A stretch of DNA of 64,000 bases from Sphingomonas oleivorans (GCF_003050615.1 NZ_NWBU01000009.1:248001-312000); one strand, 5' to 3'. Shown: positions 1 to 8,721, counted from the stretch's first letter. The notes: generated by a model from the sequence alone, not told the origin. A program made the numbers and translations.

Positions 1-578
1 GCTACCAGCTTCTCGCAGGCGCGCGTTACGGCATACGCTGGATGAAGAATTATTATTGCTCGGACAGGCCGTTCGACGTCGATCCTTACAGTTCGCTGAT
101 CCCCGATCTGCTGCCCGAAACGCGCATGCTGGCGAAGACGGAGAATCCCTGGCCCCATGCCTATGTGCGCCAGCAGGACGGGATGATCGTCGAGCCGTCC
201 ATCTTCCTGCGCGAAATGCTGATCGACGTCTATGGCGCGGGCGGCAAGGTGGTGGTGCGCCCGTTCGCCAATGTGGCCGAGATCGCGGCGCTCCCCGAAC
301 GGGTGGTGATCAACTGCACGGGGTTGGGCAGCCGCGACCTGTTCGGCGACCGGGAGCTGACCGCGATGCGCGGCCAGCTGAGCTTCCTGCTGCCCCAGCC
401 GGAGGTGCGCTACGCCGTCTCCGCGCCGGGCGGGATCTATATGTTCTCGCGCACCGACGGCATATTGCTGGGCGGGACGGGCGATCTCGACAATTTCTCG
501 CTGGAGCCGGACATGGCGACCCGCGCGCGCATCCTGGCGGGGCACAAGGCGCTGTTCGCGGGGCTTCGCCGCTGCTGA
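1..578 (+). CDS. FAD-dependent oxidoreductase, D-amino-acid oxidase-like (5' partial)
   Basis: The frame is open from the left edge (first full codon at base 3), so the N-terminal FAD-binding part lies outside the window. The visible C-terminal 190 or so residues carry the substrate-cap and second FAD segment of the DAO family: a run near VVINCTGLGSRDLFGD, then MRGQLSFLLPQPE, then the product-site segment IYMFSRTDGILLGGT. Enzymes of this family oxidise D-amino acids or similar amines using FAD and oxygen. The family is clear but the substrate is not, because the N-terminus is missing. The next gene starts 217 bases downstream; that gap holds nothing I can name. Confidence 0.75.
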   Translation, partial: YQLLAGARYGIRWMKNYYCSDRPFDVDPYSSLIPDLLPETRMLAKTENPWPHAYVRQQDGMIVEPSIFLREMLIDVYGAGGKVVVRPFANVAEIAALPERVVINCTGLGSRDLFGDRELTAMRGQLSFLLPQPEVRYAVSAPGGIYMFSRTDGILLGGTGDLDNFSLEPDMATRARILAGHKALFAGLRRC

Positions 579-795
579 TTCGGCGACGGGCTGAGGCCGG
601 CCCGCGCTGGATTGCGGAAATGCGTAAACGGTTCGTCGATCCGGATAGGGCGTTCGTCGGCCCGGCGGTCGTTCGTCAACGCGTCTCGCGCGCCGGTCGA
701 AGCACGCATGAACGGCCGGCGGGCCGGGTCTAAACCTCCTCCAACAGCAACGGACATCGGGTTTTTCTCGCCGGTGTCGCTCGAGGAGAAAGACC

Positions 796-1152
796 ATGTT
801 CAGCACCGTTTCCAAGGGCCTTTCCGCCATGGCCCTGATCGCCGCCGCCGCCGTCGCGCTGCCTGCTCAAGCGGCCGAGACCGAGCAGAAGAGCGTTTAT
901 GCCAATCATGGCGACCTGGACCTGCGCACGGCCGCAGGCGTCACCGAACTGAACCATCGCATCCGCCGGGCGGCCAACCGGGCGTGCAATGTTTCCGACG
1001 CGCGGGATGTCGCCACGCTGCAAAAGGCGATGGAGTGCCGCCGGGTGGCGGTCGCGAATGCGGCGCAGCGCGTCGAGCTGGCGATCGCTCGCGCCAAGGA
1101 TCGCGCCGCCTATGCCGCGCGGGGCTCCGCTTCCACCGGCAACGGCCTCTGA
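796..1152 (+). CDS. UrcA family secreted protein
   Basis: A 118-residue protein with a clear Sec signal peptide (basic start, hydrophobic core, cleavage expected after PAQA near residue 26). The mature part has the UrcA family pattern: a Tyr/Asp-Leu-rich strand (YANHGDLDLRTAAGV), then an RIRRAANRAC helix and a second Cys in MECRR, which probably form a disulfide. UrcA proteins are small periplasmic proteins of unknown function, frequent in sphingomonads. A purine-rich ribosome site (CGAGGAGAAAG) precedes the ATG. It is monocistronic, with a GC-rich hairpin after it. Family assignment is from sequence pattern; no role can be given. Confidence 0.8.
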   Translation: MFSTVSKGLSAMALIAAAAVALPAQAAETEQKSVYANHGDLDLRTAAGVTELNHRIRRAANRACNVSDARDVATLQKAMECRRVAVANAAQRVELAIARAKDRAAYAARGSASTGNGL

Positions 1153-1201
1153 TCGGCACGCGCGGTTACCCGTCCCAACGTCCCCGCCGCGCGTGTCGCA
1201 T

Positions 1202-1236
1202 GCGCCCCCGGAGCCCCCCGGCCCCGGGGGCGCTTT
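1202..1236 (+). terminator. Hairpin terminator after UrcA gene
   Basis: A 10-base perfect stem (GCGCCCCCGG pairing with CCGGGGGCGC) is followed by TTT. It sits between the convergent UrcA and metallopeptidase genes. The short T-tract makes it a moderate candidate. Confidence 0.5.
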
Positions 1237-1265
1237 CCCATTGGCATCTTAGGCCCATTGGCGTC

Positions 1266-2351
1266 TCAGGCCGCGCGCGCCTCGGCAGGGGCGGCGGCCT
1301 TTTTGAGCAGCCGATTGACATGATCGAGCTTGGTCACGACCGCCGGGGGGAGGTGGAAGGGATAAAGGTCCGGCTGGCCCATCGAGCGGTTGATCGCATT
1401 TTCCGCGAAGGAGAATGGCGTCCATTCGGCGACGAGCTGGCCCGTATCCGCCTTGTAGGGATCGAAATCGACCACCGGTTGCTCGGCCATGCTCGGCCAT
1501 GTCGTCATCCGCATGCCGAAGCCCCCGATCGTGGCCAGCGTATCGACGATGTGGAGGAGATGCGCGAACGTCTCCGCAAAATCCTCCCAAGGATGCATGG
1601 TTGCATAGGCGCTGACATAGTCGGTGGTCCAGGTGGAGCCGCCATCGCCATAATGTTTCTGCATCGCGGCGGCATAGTCGATCGTCTCGTCGCCAAAGAC
1701 GGCGCGGAAGGCGCTTAATTCCTCCTCCCTGCCCTCGATCAGGCGGGACCAGTAATGATGACCCACCTCATGGCGGAAATGGCCGAGCAGCGTGCGATAG
1801 GGCTCGCCGAGCGTGCGGCGGATGCGCTCGCGCTCGACATCGTCCGCCTCGATCAGGTTGAGCGTGATGAGGCCGCTGTCATGGCCGGTCATGACCTGCG
1901 GATTGCCCGTCTGCTCGGCGGCGGGATCGTAGAGGAAGTCGAAGGCGAGGCCCTGGCCCTGCTTCGCCTCCGCCGGCGTCTCGATCGGCAGGCCGAGCTT
2001 TATGAGCGTGTGGAACAGCCGCCGCTTGGCCGCCTCGATCTTGCCCCAGCGTTCGGGCACGTTCGGACCGGTCAGGTCGGGGATGGTGCGGTTGTGGCGG
2101 CAGGCGCGACAAAGGGCCGTGTCGCTGTCGCGCGGCACCAGCCAGTTGCATACCCCATATTCGTTGTTGTTGGCGCAGACGACCATGTCATGCGCCTCGC
2201 CCTTCGCGTCGCGCCAGGTGGTGGCGGCATCGCCTAGGAACAGGAACCGGTCGTCCAGCGGATCATAGCCCAGCGTGAAGCTGCAATTGGGGCAGACGCG
2301 CACCTCGAAATGCAGCAGGCGGGCGCAGTTGGGGCAGGCGAAGGGCGCCAT
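1266..2351 (-). CDS. Putative zinc-binding metallopeptidase (COG4307-like)
   Basis: A 361-residue soluble protein. The N-terminus has two rubredoxin-like zinc knuckles (CPNC at residues 6-9 and 20-23), with further cysteines near residues 59, 68, 81 and 84 (CRAC), suggesting a double zinc ribbon. The C-terminal domain has a zincin motif, HEVGHHYW (about residues 194-201), with downstream Glu/Asp-rich and DYVSAYATMHPWEDFAE segments typical of this family of putative zinc-binding peptidases. No signal peptide is visible, so it is probably cytoplasmic. It stands alone, convergent with the UrcA gene and divergent from the DnaJ-like gene. Substrate unknown. Confidence 0.75.
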   Translation of the reverse strand: MAPFACPNCARLLHFEVRVCPNCSFTLGYDPLDDRFLFLGDAATTWRDAKGEAHDMVVCANNNEYGVCNWLVPRDSDTALCRACRHNRTIPDLTGPNVPERWGKIEAAKRRLFHTLIKLGLPIETPAEAKQGQGLAFDFLYDPAAEQTGNPQVMTGHDSGLITLNLIEADDVERERIRRTLGEPYRTLLGHFRHEVGHHYWSRLIEGREEELSAFRAVFGDETIDYAAAMQKHYGDGGSTWTTDYVSAYATMHPWEDFAETFAHLLHIVDTLATIGGFGMRMTTWPSMAEQPVVDFDPYKADTGQLVAEWTPFSFAENAINRSMGQPDLYPFHLPPAVVTKLDHVNRLLKKAAAPAEARAA

Positions 2352-2532
2352 GTGGCAGATCTCCGGTCGCTTCGGTCAAATGGGCCGGGAGAACGCGGCA
2401 GCGCCGCGAAGGTGCCTGCCCCCGCATATTCCCGCATCTTTCCCCTTGTGCGGCGGCGTGGCCTGACACATCTGCACTGTTGCGGCAGGGCAACAGTTGG
2501 CGTCCTGCCCCTGATGAGCGAAACGGTTGGAC

Positions 2533-3498
2533 ATGGCGGATCTCTATTCACGGCTGGGCGTGCCCCGCAACGCGGACGACGCGACGATCAAGACGGCGTA
2601 TCGCAAGCTCGCCAAGGAGCTTCATCCCGATCGCAACCGGGACAATCCCAAGGCGGCGGCGCGTTTCGCCGAGGTGACCGCCGCCTATGACCTGCTGACC
2701 GATCGGGACAAGCGCGCCCAATATGATCGCGGCGAGATAGACGAGCATGGCAATCCCAAAATGCCCTTCGGCTATGGCGCGGGGGCGGCCGGCGGCGCGG
2801 GTGGATTCCGTCGCGGCCATCCGGGGCAGGGCGGCGCATCCTTCGAATTTGGCGGTGAGGGCGTCGATTTCGGCGACATATTCGAGGGGCTGTTCGGCGG
2901 CCGGGGTGGGCGCGCCGGCGCCGCTGGGCCGGGGGGCGGCTTTGGCGGCGGCTTCCGCCAGCGCGCGGCAGCCAAGGGGGCGGACGTCAGCTATCGCCTT
3001 GCCGTACCGTTCGAGGAGGCGGCGGCGCTCAAACCCCAGCGGATCACGCTCGCCAGCGGCAAGACGATCGACCTGAAGATCACGGCCGACGCGGTTTCCG
3101 GAACGCCGATGCGGCTCGCGGGACAGGGCGATGAGGGGCCCGGTGGCCGGGGCGATGCGATCGTCACGATCGAGGTGAAGCCGCACCGCTTCTTCCGCCG
3201 CGACGGCGATGATGTGCGGATCGATCTGCCGATCCGGCTCGACGAGGCGGTGAAGGGCGCGCGGGTGAAGGTGCCGACCGTCGAGGGCGCGGTGATGCTG
3301 AACATTCCCGAAGGCGCCAATTCGGGCAAGGTGCTGCGGCTCAAGGATCGCGGTTTCCATCGGAAGGACGGCACGCGCGGCTATCAATATGTAACGCTGA
3401 TGGTCGACATTCCGCCCGATGATCCGGCGCTGCGCCAGTTCGTCGAAAGCTGGGAGGCGGATCATGCGCGCAACCCACGCGCGGCGCTGGGCGTATAA
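2533..3498 (+). CDS. DnaJ-like co-chaperone, CbpA type
   Basis: A 321-residue J-domain protein. The N-terminal J domain begins MADLYSRLGVP and contains the HPD motif in LHPDRN, needed to stimulate DnaK ATPase. A Gly/Phe-rich linker with a GGFGGGF run follows, and then the two beta-barrel client-binding domains (LAGQGDEGPGGRGD, and the later DLPIRLDEAVKGARVKVPT). The cysteine-rich zinc finger of true DnaJ is absent, so it is a type II, CbpA-like protein. ATG at 2533 is preferred over the in-frame TTG two codons upstream. It is followed by a repeat hairpin and the BrkB-type gene on the same strand. Confidence 0.88.
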   Translation: MADLYSRLGVPRNADDATIKTAYRKLAKELHPDRNRDNPKAAARFAEVTAAYDLLTDRDKRAQYDRGEIDEHGNPKMPFGYGAGAAGGAGGFRRGHPGQGGASFEFGGEGVDFGDIFEGLFGGRGGRAGAAGPGGGFGGGFRQRAAAKGADVSYRLAVPFEEAAALKPQRITLASGKTIDLKITADAVSGTPMRLAGQGDEGPGGRGDAIVTIEVKPHRFFRRDGDDVRIDLPIRLDEAVKGARVKVPTVEGAVMLNIPEGANSGKVLRLKDRGFHRKDGTRGYQYVTLMVDIPPDDPALRQFVESWEADHARNPRAALGV

Positions 3499-3548
3499 CA
3501 GGGGGCGTTTCGTCACTCCGGAAGATCGGAGCCCTTATATGGTAGCTT

Positions 3549-3579
3549 GAAGGGATGCCCGGCTTTCGCCGGCATGACG
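3549..3579. repeat. Family A REP-like hairpin (single)
   Basis: One copy of the hairpin family found beside both GIY-YIG genes. Read on the reverse strand it starts CGTCATGCC and ends GGCATCCCTTC with a GCGAAAGC loop region, matching the arms at 13337 and 22926 with stem substitutions. It overlaps an in-frame reading into the next gene, giving a false N-terminal extension that reads PAFAGMT. Confidence 0.75.
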
Positions 3580-3612
3580 AAGAACGGGCATGAGGAGGGG
3601 AAGGGGAGCCGC

Positions 3613-4545
3613 TTGCAGGAAGTCTCGCCCGAATCGCCCGAACAGCGCGCCAAGCGCAGCCGCCTCGACCGGTCGCTCGATCATGTCCGGCCGGGTGGGG
3701 CATTGTTCGAGATAATCAAGCGCGTCCTGGTCGGCGTCTATTCGGACGGCTTCATCCATGCCGGCAATCTCGCCTATCTGGCGCTGATCTCGCTCTTCCC
3801 CTTCTTCATCGTCACCGCCGCGCTGGCGCAGTTCCTCGATCGCGGGCCGGATACGATAGTGGCGGTCGAGAATTTCCTGCGCACCCTGCCGCCCGCGGTC
3901 GCTGCATTGCTGCGCCAGCCGATCATCGACGTGCTCGCCCAGCGCACCGGATCGCTGCTCTGGCTGGGCGCACTCGTCGGCCTGTGGACCGTCGGCAGCT
4001 TCATCGAGACGATCCGCGACATCCTCCGCCGCGCCTATGGCACCAATTACAGCCGCGGCTTCTGGCATTATCGGCTGGGATCGCTGTTGATGATCATCAT
4101 CTCGGTCGTGCTGGTGCTCACCGCCTTTTCGGCGCAGGTGGTGCTGACTGCGGCGGAGGAGTTCGTCTATCGGCTGCTGCCTTTCGCGAGCGACCTCGTC
4201 AGCCTGATCGGCCTGTCGCGGCTGGCGCCGATGGCAACGCTGTTCGTCGCGCTCTATGCTTTGTTCTACACGCTGACCCCCGCCAAATATCGCTATGCGC
4301 CCTGCCCCAAATGGCCGGGCGCCTTCTTCACCGCTTTATGGTGGGTGACGGTGACGATGGCGCTGCCCGATGTGCTGGCGCTGCTCGGCAGCTATGACCT
4401 CACTTATGGCAGCCTGGCAGGCGTGATCATCGCGCTTTTTTTCTTCTGGCTGGTGGGCTTCGGCCTCGTCATCGGCGCGCATCTCAACGCGGCACTGGCG
4501 GAAACCCCTTCGGCAAGCGTAAAGGGAGCGCCGGTGCAGGCGTAA
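3613..4545 (+). CDS. YihY/virulence factor BrkB family membrane protein
   Basis: A 310-residue inner-membrane protein with about six hydrophobic segments, beginning after the basic cytoplasmic head (RSRLDRSLDHVRPGG). Family hallmarks are AGNLAYLALISLFPFF in the first membrane segment and YGTNYSRGFWHYR between later ones. The family was once annotated as ribonuclease BN, which is not supported; its transport or envelope role is not settled. The TTG at 3613 is chosen because AGGAGG and AAGGGGAG lie just upstream. Earlier in-frame starts would translate a repeat hairpin. The gene ends 10 bases before fabI, so the two are probably co-transcribed. Confidence 0.82.
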   Translation: MQEVSPESPEQRAKRSRLDRSLDHVRPGGALFEIIKRVLVGVYSDGFIHAGNLAYLALISLFPFFIVTAALAQFLDRGPDTIVAVENFLRTLPPAVAALLRQPIIDVLAQRTGSLLWLGALVGLWTVGSFIETIRDILRRAYGTNYSRGFWHYRLGSLLMIIISVVLVLTAFSAQVVLTAAEEFVYRLLPFASDLVSLIGLSRLAPMATLFVALYALFYTLTPAKYRYAPCPKWPGAFFTALWWVTVTMALPDVLALLGSYDLTYGSLAGVIIALFFFWLVGFGLVIGAHLNAALAETPSASVKGAPVQA

Positions 4546-4555
4546 GGGAGCAAAG

Positions 4556-5359
4556 ATGGCCGGCTTGATGGAAGGGAAGCGGGGACTGATCATGGGCCTC
4601 GCCAATGATCGTTCGCTTGCGTGGGGGATCGCCAAGGCGCTTCATTCGCATGGCGCCGAACTCGCCTTCAGCTATCAGGGCGATGCCATGGCAAAACGCG
4701 TGCGTCCGCTTGCGGAGGAGCTCGGTTCCGATCTGCTGATCGATTGCGACGTGACCGACATGGGCGCGCTCGATGCCGCGTTCGAGACGCTGGGCGCGAA
4801 ATGGCCGACGATCGATTTCCTCGTCCACGCCATCGGCTTTTCGGACAAGAATGAGCTGCGCGGCAAATATGTCGACACCAGCCTCGACAATTTCCTGCTG
4901 ACGATGAACGTCTCGGCCTACAGCTTCGTCGCGGTCACGCGCGCGGCGCGCAAGCTGATGCCCGAGGGCGGATCGATCCTGACGCTTTCCTATTATGGCG
5001 CCGAGAAGGTGGTGCCCCATTATAATGTGATGGGCGTGGCCAAGGCGGCACTGGAAACCAGCGTCAAATATCTGGCGATGGACCTGGGGCCGGAGAAGAT
5101 CCGGGTAAACGCCATTTCCGCTGGCCCGATCAAGACGCTCGCCGCGTCCGGCATCGGCGATTTCCGCTACATCATGAAGTGGAACGAACTGAATTCGCCG
5201 CTCCGCCGCAATGTGACGATCGAGGATGTGGGCGGCGCGGGCCTCTATCTTCTGTCCGATCTGGCGGGCGGCGTGACGGGCGAGATCCATCATGTCGATG
5301 CGGGCTATAATGTGATCGGCATGAAGGCCGAGGACGCGCCGGACATCGCGCTTGCTTGA
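4556..5359 (+). CDS. fabI: Enoyl-[acyl-carrier-protein] reductase (NADH)
   Basis: A 267-residue short-chain dehydrogenase relative that reduces trans-2-enoyl-ACP in the last step of each fatty-acid elongation cycle. The FabI type is shown by the N-terminal nucleotide site (KRGLIMGLANDRSLAWGIAK), which replaces the usual TGxxxGIG, and by the catalytic Tyr-X6-Tyr-Lys arrangement in SYYGAEKVVPHYNVMGVAK. The segment AISAGPIKTLAASGIGDF is the FabI substrate loop. Length is normal. GGGAGCAAAG precedes the ATG. It lies upstream of aroC, but a nuclease gene with inverted repeats is inserted between them. Confidence 0.96.
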   Translation: MAGLMEGKRGLIMGLANDRSLAWGIAKALHSHGAELAFSYQGDAMAKRVRPLAEELGSDLLIDCDVTDMGALDAAFETLGAKWPTIDFLVHAIGFSDKNELRGKYVDTSLDNFLLTMNVSAYSFVAVTRAARKLMPEGGSILTLSYYGAEKVVPHYNVMGVAKAALETSVKYLAMDLGPEKIRVNAISAGPIKTLAASGIGDFRYIMKWNELNSPLRRNVTIEDVGGAGLYLLSDLAGGVTGEIHHVDAGYNVIGMKAEDAPDIALA

Positions 5360-5363
5360 GCTG

Positions 5364-5425
5364 TTCCCTCTCCCTGCAGGGGAGAGGGAAGGGGCCCGCC
5401 GCGGAGCGGTGGGAAGGGTGAGGGG
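5364..5425. repeat. Left 62-base inverted repeat of the DUF559 cassette (family B hairpins)
   Basis: Two adjacent hairpin modules: a palindromic CCCTCTCCCTGCAGGGGAG(AGGG) unit, then a GGGCCCGC...GGTGGG...GGGTGAGGGG unit. The reverse complement of this block reappears at 5763-5824 with only the inner loop changed. The repeat ends exactly one base before the DUF559 start codon. Confidence 0.85.
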
Positions 5426-5830
5426 ATGAAGCGGCCGCCCGGCACGGAGGCTCTCGATCGTGCGCGCGGAATGCGACGGTTCGGCACCCAGGCCGAGACG
5501 CGGCTCTGGTCGCGATTGCGCGGTCGCCGGCTGGAGGGCTGCAAGTTTCGGCGACAGGCGTGGATCGGCAACTATGTCGCCGATTTTTTCTGTGCTGAAG
5601 CGAAGCTGGTCGTCGAGGCGGATGGCGGACAGCATGATGAGCAGGTGGAATATGACGCGCGGCGCACAGCCTTCTTCAAACATGAGGGATTCCGGGTGAT
5701 CCGTTTCTGGAACAATGACATGCTCGATAATCCGGAAGGCGTGCTGGCGGTGATCCGCGAGGCCCTCACCCTCCCGCTCGGTTCCGCCGAGCGGGCCCCT
5801 CCCTCTCCCCTGCAGGGAGAGGGGATATGA
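5426..5830 (+). CDS. DUF559 / Vsr-like endonuclease domain protein
   Basis: A 134-residue stand-alone DUF559 protein. The conserved core runs from [16 protein letters not shown] through [16 protein letters not shown] to [13 protein letters not shown] and [13 protein letters not shown]. The Asp of VADF and the E-x-D of VEADG match the PD-(D/E)XK-type active site of Vsr-like nucleases. The last 16 or so residues ([18 protein letters not shown]) are encoded by the right-hand repeat, so the native tail has probably been replaced by repeat sequence. Its stop overlaps the aroC start by 4 bases. Nuclease activity is inferred from the family. The gene looks like an insertion between fabI and aroC. 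Confidence 0.85.
   Translation: MKRPPGTEALDRARGMRRFGTQAETRLWSRLRGRRLEGCKFRRQAWIGNYVADFFCAEAKLVVEADGGQHDEQVEYDARRTAFFKHEGFRVIRFWNNDMLDNPEGVLAVIREALTLPLGSAERAPPSPLQGEGI
5763..5824. repeat. Right 62-base inverted repeat of the DUF559 cassette
   Basis: Inverted partner of 5364-5425: CCCTCACCCTCCCGCTCGG ... GAGCGGGCCCCTCCCTCTCC then CCTGCAGGGAGAGGGG. It overlaps the last codons of the DUF559 gene and stops two bases before the aroC ATG. Confidence 0.85.
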
Positions 5831-6897
5831 GCTTCAACACATTCGGTCGCGTTTTCCGGTTCACGACTTGGGGCGAATCCCATGGGCCGGCGCTGGGCGC
5901 GGTGGTGGATGGGTGCCCGCCGGGGCTGGCGCTGTCCGAGGAGGATATCCAGCCCTGGCTCGACAAGCGCCGTCCGGGCACGTCGCGCTTCACCACCCAG
6001 CGGCAGGAGCCGGACCGGGTGTGCATCCTTTCCGGCACGTTCGAGGGCCGCACCACCGGCACGCCGATCAGCCTGATGATCGAGAATGTCGACCAGCGGT
6101 CCAAGGATTATTCGGAAGTGGCGCTCGCCTATCGGCCGGGCCATGCCGATTATGCCTATGACGCCAAATATGGCTTTCGCGACTATCGCGGCGGCGGCCG
6201 TTCCTCTGCGCGCGAGACGGCGGCGCGGGTGGCGGCAGGCGCGGTCGCCCGCGCGGTGATCCCCGAGGTACGGATCCGCGCCTATCTGGTGGAGCTGGGC
6301 GGCGACGCGATCGACCGGGACGCTTTCGACGATGCGCAGATCGACGCCAATCCCTTCTTTTGCCCCGATGCGGCTGCGGCGGCGCGCTGGGAAGCGATCG
6401 TCGATGGCGCGCGCAAGGCGGGATCGTCGGTGGGCGCCATCGTCGAATGCGTGGCCGAAGGCGTGCCCGCCGGCTGGGGCGCGCCGCTCTATGCCAAGCT
6501 CGACAGCGAGCTTGCCTCCGCGATGATGTCGATCAATGCGGTGAAAGGCGTCGAGATTGGCGACGGCTTCGCAGCGGCGCGGCTGACGGGCGAGACCAAT
6601 GCCGATCCGATGCGGCCGGGCAATGATGGCAAGCCGATCTTCCTTGCCAACCATGCCGGCGGCATCGCGGGCGGCATCGCGACCGGACAGCCGGTGGTGG
6701 TGCGCGTGGCGCTCAAGCCCACCTCGTCGATCCTGACTCCGGTCGAGACGATCGGGCGCCACGGCCAGGCGGCCGATATCCGCACCAAGGGGCGGCACGA
6801 TCCCTGCGTCGGCATTCGCGCGGCGCCGGTGGTGGAGGCGATGATGGCGCTGGTGCTGGCGGATCAGAAGCTGCTCCACCGGGCGCAGGTGGGATGA
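5827..6897 (+). CDS. aroC: Chorismate synthase
   Basis: A 356-residue enzyme that converts 5-enolpyruvylshikimate-3-phosphate to chorismate with reduced FMN, the last step of the shikimate pathway. Signatures are [20 protein letters not shown] near the start, the [20 protein letters not shown] block, and [20 protein letters not shown] with the GGI(A/S)xG region. Length is typical. The ATG overlaps the DUF559 stop and lies just inside the edge of the right-hand repeat, so the repeat probably supplies the ribosome site (GGGAGAGGGG). The gene overlaps the following acylphosphatase gene by 4 bases. Confidence 0.96.
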   Translation: MSFNTFGRVFRFTTWGESHGPALGAVVDGCPPGLALSEEDIQPWLDKRRPGTSRFTTQRQEPDRVCILSGTFEGRTTGTPISLMIENVDQRSKDYSEVALAYRPGHADYAYDAKYGFRDYRGGGRSSARETAARVAAGAVARAVIPEVRIRAYLVELGGDAIDRDAFDDAQIDANPFFCPDAAAAARWEAIVDGARKAGSSVGAIVECVAEGVPAGWGAPLYAKLDSELASAMMSINAVKGVEIGDGFAAARLTGETNADPMRPGNDGKPIFLANHAGGIAGGIATGQPVVVRVALKPTSSILTPVETIGRHGQAADIRTKGRHDPCVGIRAAPVVEAMMALVLADQKLLHRAQVG

Positions 6898-7166
6898 GCC
6901 GCCGGCTCCTCATCCACGGACGGGTGCAGGGCGTCTTCTTCCGCGACTGGACGGTGGAGACGGCGCGGTCGCTGGGGCTGGATGGCTGGGTGCGCAACCG
7001 GGCGGACGGCAGTGTGGAGGCGCTGGTTTCAGGCGAGGCGCAGGTGATCGCGCGCTTCGTGGCGCTTTGCCATGAAGGGCCGCCCGCGGCGCGGGTCGAT
7101 CGGGTCGAGGTGGAGGAGAGCGGCGAGGCGGTGGCGCCGGGCTTCACCCGGCGGGCGACGCAATAG
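6894..7166 (+). CDS. Acylphosphatase
   Basis: A 90-residue acylphosphatase, which hydrolyses carboxyl-phosphate bonds such as that of carbamoyl phosphate. The phosphate loop [11 protein letters not shown] with its catalytic Arg, and [14 protein letters not shown] with the catalytic Asn, are both present. ATGA overlap with aroC suggests translational coupling, though the two enzymes share no obvious pathway. Confidence 0.92.
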   Translation: MSRRLLIHGRVQGVFFRDWTVETARSLGLDGWVRNRADGSVEALVSGEAQVIARFVALCHEGPPAARVDRVEVEESGEAVAPGFTRRATQ

Positions 7167-7269
7167 TCTCTCCGTCGCCCCTGCGGACGCGGAGGCCTAT
7201 CGCTTCATCCGCGCTCGCCTTGGGCATGGTGGCTCAAGCGCGGCGATATACTCCAGCCGCAAGTCCCCC

Positions 7270-8019
7270 CTAGCGCCGCACGCCCACCAGCGTGCCGGCG
7301 GCGCCGGGGACATAATCCCAGTCGAATTCGGGCCATTCGCGCTTCCAGCGACGCGCCACCAGCCGCTCGCCCGGCCGCGCGGCATCGTCCAGCATCACCG
7401 TGCCGCCGCTTGGGATGCGATCGAATACCGAGGCCGCGGCACCGCGCACGAAGGGATGGATCACCCAGGGCGGGCCATCGACGATCAGCATGTCGATCCG
7501 ATCGGGAAGCGGCCCATGATCATACCACAGGCCCGGCCAGCCCTGCGGCGGCGTGTCGAGCGGTACGGCGCGGACATCCGCCTCCAGCCCCTGCGCGGCG
7601 AGCATGTCGCGCGTCGAGCCGGCGAAGTCGGGATGATTGTCGATACTGGTGACGAGGCCGCCATCCCCGTTCCGCGCCAGGCAGTGCGCGGCGACCAGCG
7701 TGGTCGTGCCGCCGCCGAATTCGACGACGCTGAGCGGCCGGCGATCGAGAATATGTTCGGCGATCAGCAGCAGCAGCCCGGCATCCGCGCGCCAGCTTCC
7801 AAGCTGTTCGGGCAGCGCATCATCGGGCAGGCCGGTGCGTTCGAGCAGTGCTGCGCGCGCCTCGGCACCGCCATCGCCGAGGCTTTTCAGCAGCCAGGGC
7901 CAGCCGATCGCGCCGAACGCGCCGACGAACAGCGCATCGCTCGCGGCGCGGCCCAGGGCGAGGAGGCGGGGGAGGTTGAAAAGCGCCTGAGGAGTCGAAC
8001 CACCACCCGTACTCGCCAT
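7270..8019 (-). CDS. Class I SAM-dependent methyltransferase (putative)
   Basis: A 249-residue protein with a Rossmann methyltransferase core: SVVEFGGGTTTLVAAHCL is the SAM-binding motif I, GLVTSIDNHP gives the acidic ribose-binding loop, and DMLIVDGPPWVIHPF is motif IV. It resembles O-methyltransferase-like proteins related to the MTase_24 group. The ATG at 8019 (MASTGGGST) is preferred because a GGGAGTGGAG ribosome site precedes it; the frame stays open further upstream without family support. Substrate unknown. Convergent with the acylphosphatase gene. Confidence 0.7.
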   Translation of the reverse strand: MASTGGGSTPQALFNLPRLLALGRAASDALFVGAFGAIGWPWLLKSLGDGGAEARAALLERTGLPDDALPEQLGSWRADAGLLLLIAEHILDRRPLSVVEFGGGTTTLVAAHCLARNGDGGLVTSIDNHPDFAGSTRDMLAAQGLEADVRAVPLDTPPQGWPGLWYDHGPLPDRIDMLIVDGPPWVIHPFVRGAAASVFDRIPSGGTVMLDDAARPGERLVARRWKREWPEFDWDYVPGAAGTLVGVRR

Positions 8020-8178
8020 GCAACTCCACTCCCGGCCCCTCGGCGGCACGTGCTTGGCGCGAACCACCCTTGCCGTCAATCCCGGATGAAATCGGGTCCG
8101 GCCGTCGTTCTCCTCTTGCAAGCGGTCGGGGCGCTCGGCCTTCGACGGTCCCTCCGCGACGGAAAAGAGGAGATTTTA

Positions 8179-8721
8179 ATGCGTATCATTCCCCTTGCCA
8201 TGGCGCTTTCCGCCGCCCTGCCGATGACGGCAATAGCCCAGGTGAATGTGGGTGCAGCCGGTAGCGGCGCGGTCAATATGCCGGCTGTCTCGGGTGCGGC
8301 AGGGGGCACGCTGAATGGCGGCGTCACCATGCCGGACGTCGTGGGAACGGTGGGATCGACCGTCAGCGGCGTGACGGGAACGGCGCGCGCGACGGTTGGC
8401 GGCGTGGCCGGCACGACGCGCGCCACTGCCAAGGGCGCGGCCGATGCCGGCCGCCGCACCGCCATAGCCGCCAAACGCAAGACTTATCGTGCAGCCGATC
8501 GTGCGCGCCATCGCGCCTCGGCCGTCGCCGGACGGGCGCAGGGTGAAGTCCGCAGCGTGTCCATGCCGCGCGCCGGCGCGAATGTGGGCGTCGGGGTCGG
8601 CGCCAATGCCAACGTCAATGGCAATGCCGATGCGGGGGCGAGCCGCGCCCGTGCCGACAGCGGCGTCGATGCCAGGGTCAATGCCGGAGCGAATGCATCG
8701 CTCATGCCTTCGGGGCGCTGA
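8179..8721 (+). CDS. Low-complexity secreted protein, unknown function
   Basis: A 180-residue protein with a signal peptide ending at TAIAQ (about residue 21). The mature chain is built from Gly, Ala, Val, Thr and Asn repeats: alternating V-G-x-V-x-G-V-T-G-T-A-R-A-T units in the middle, a basic helix-like section (KRKTYRAADRARHR), then a GVGVGANANVNGNADAG tail. AAAGAGGAGA precedes the ATG. I recognise no family. The composition suggests an extracellular or periplasmic structural protein, but that is inference. Codon use is like its neighbours. Confidence 0.65.
   Translation: MRIIPLAMALSAALPMTAIAQVNVGAAGSGAVNMPAVSGAAGGTLNGGVTMPDVVGTVGSTVSGVTGTARATVGGVAGTTRATAKGAADAGRRTAIAAKRKTYRAADRARHRASAVAGRAQGEVRSVSMPRAGANVGVGVGANANVNGNADAGASRARADSGVDARVNAGANASLMPSGR

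Noticed and set aside
627..690. Three GTTCGTC repeats as a LexA-type SOS box
   Set aside because: Spacing between GTTC units is not 7 bases, and no SOS gene follows.
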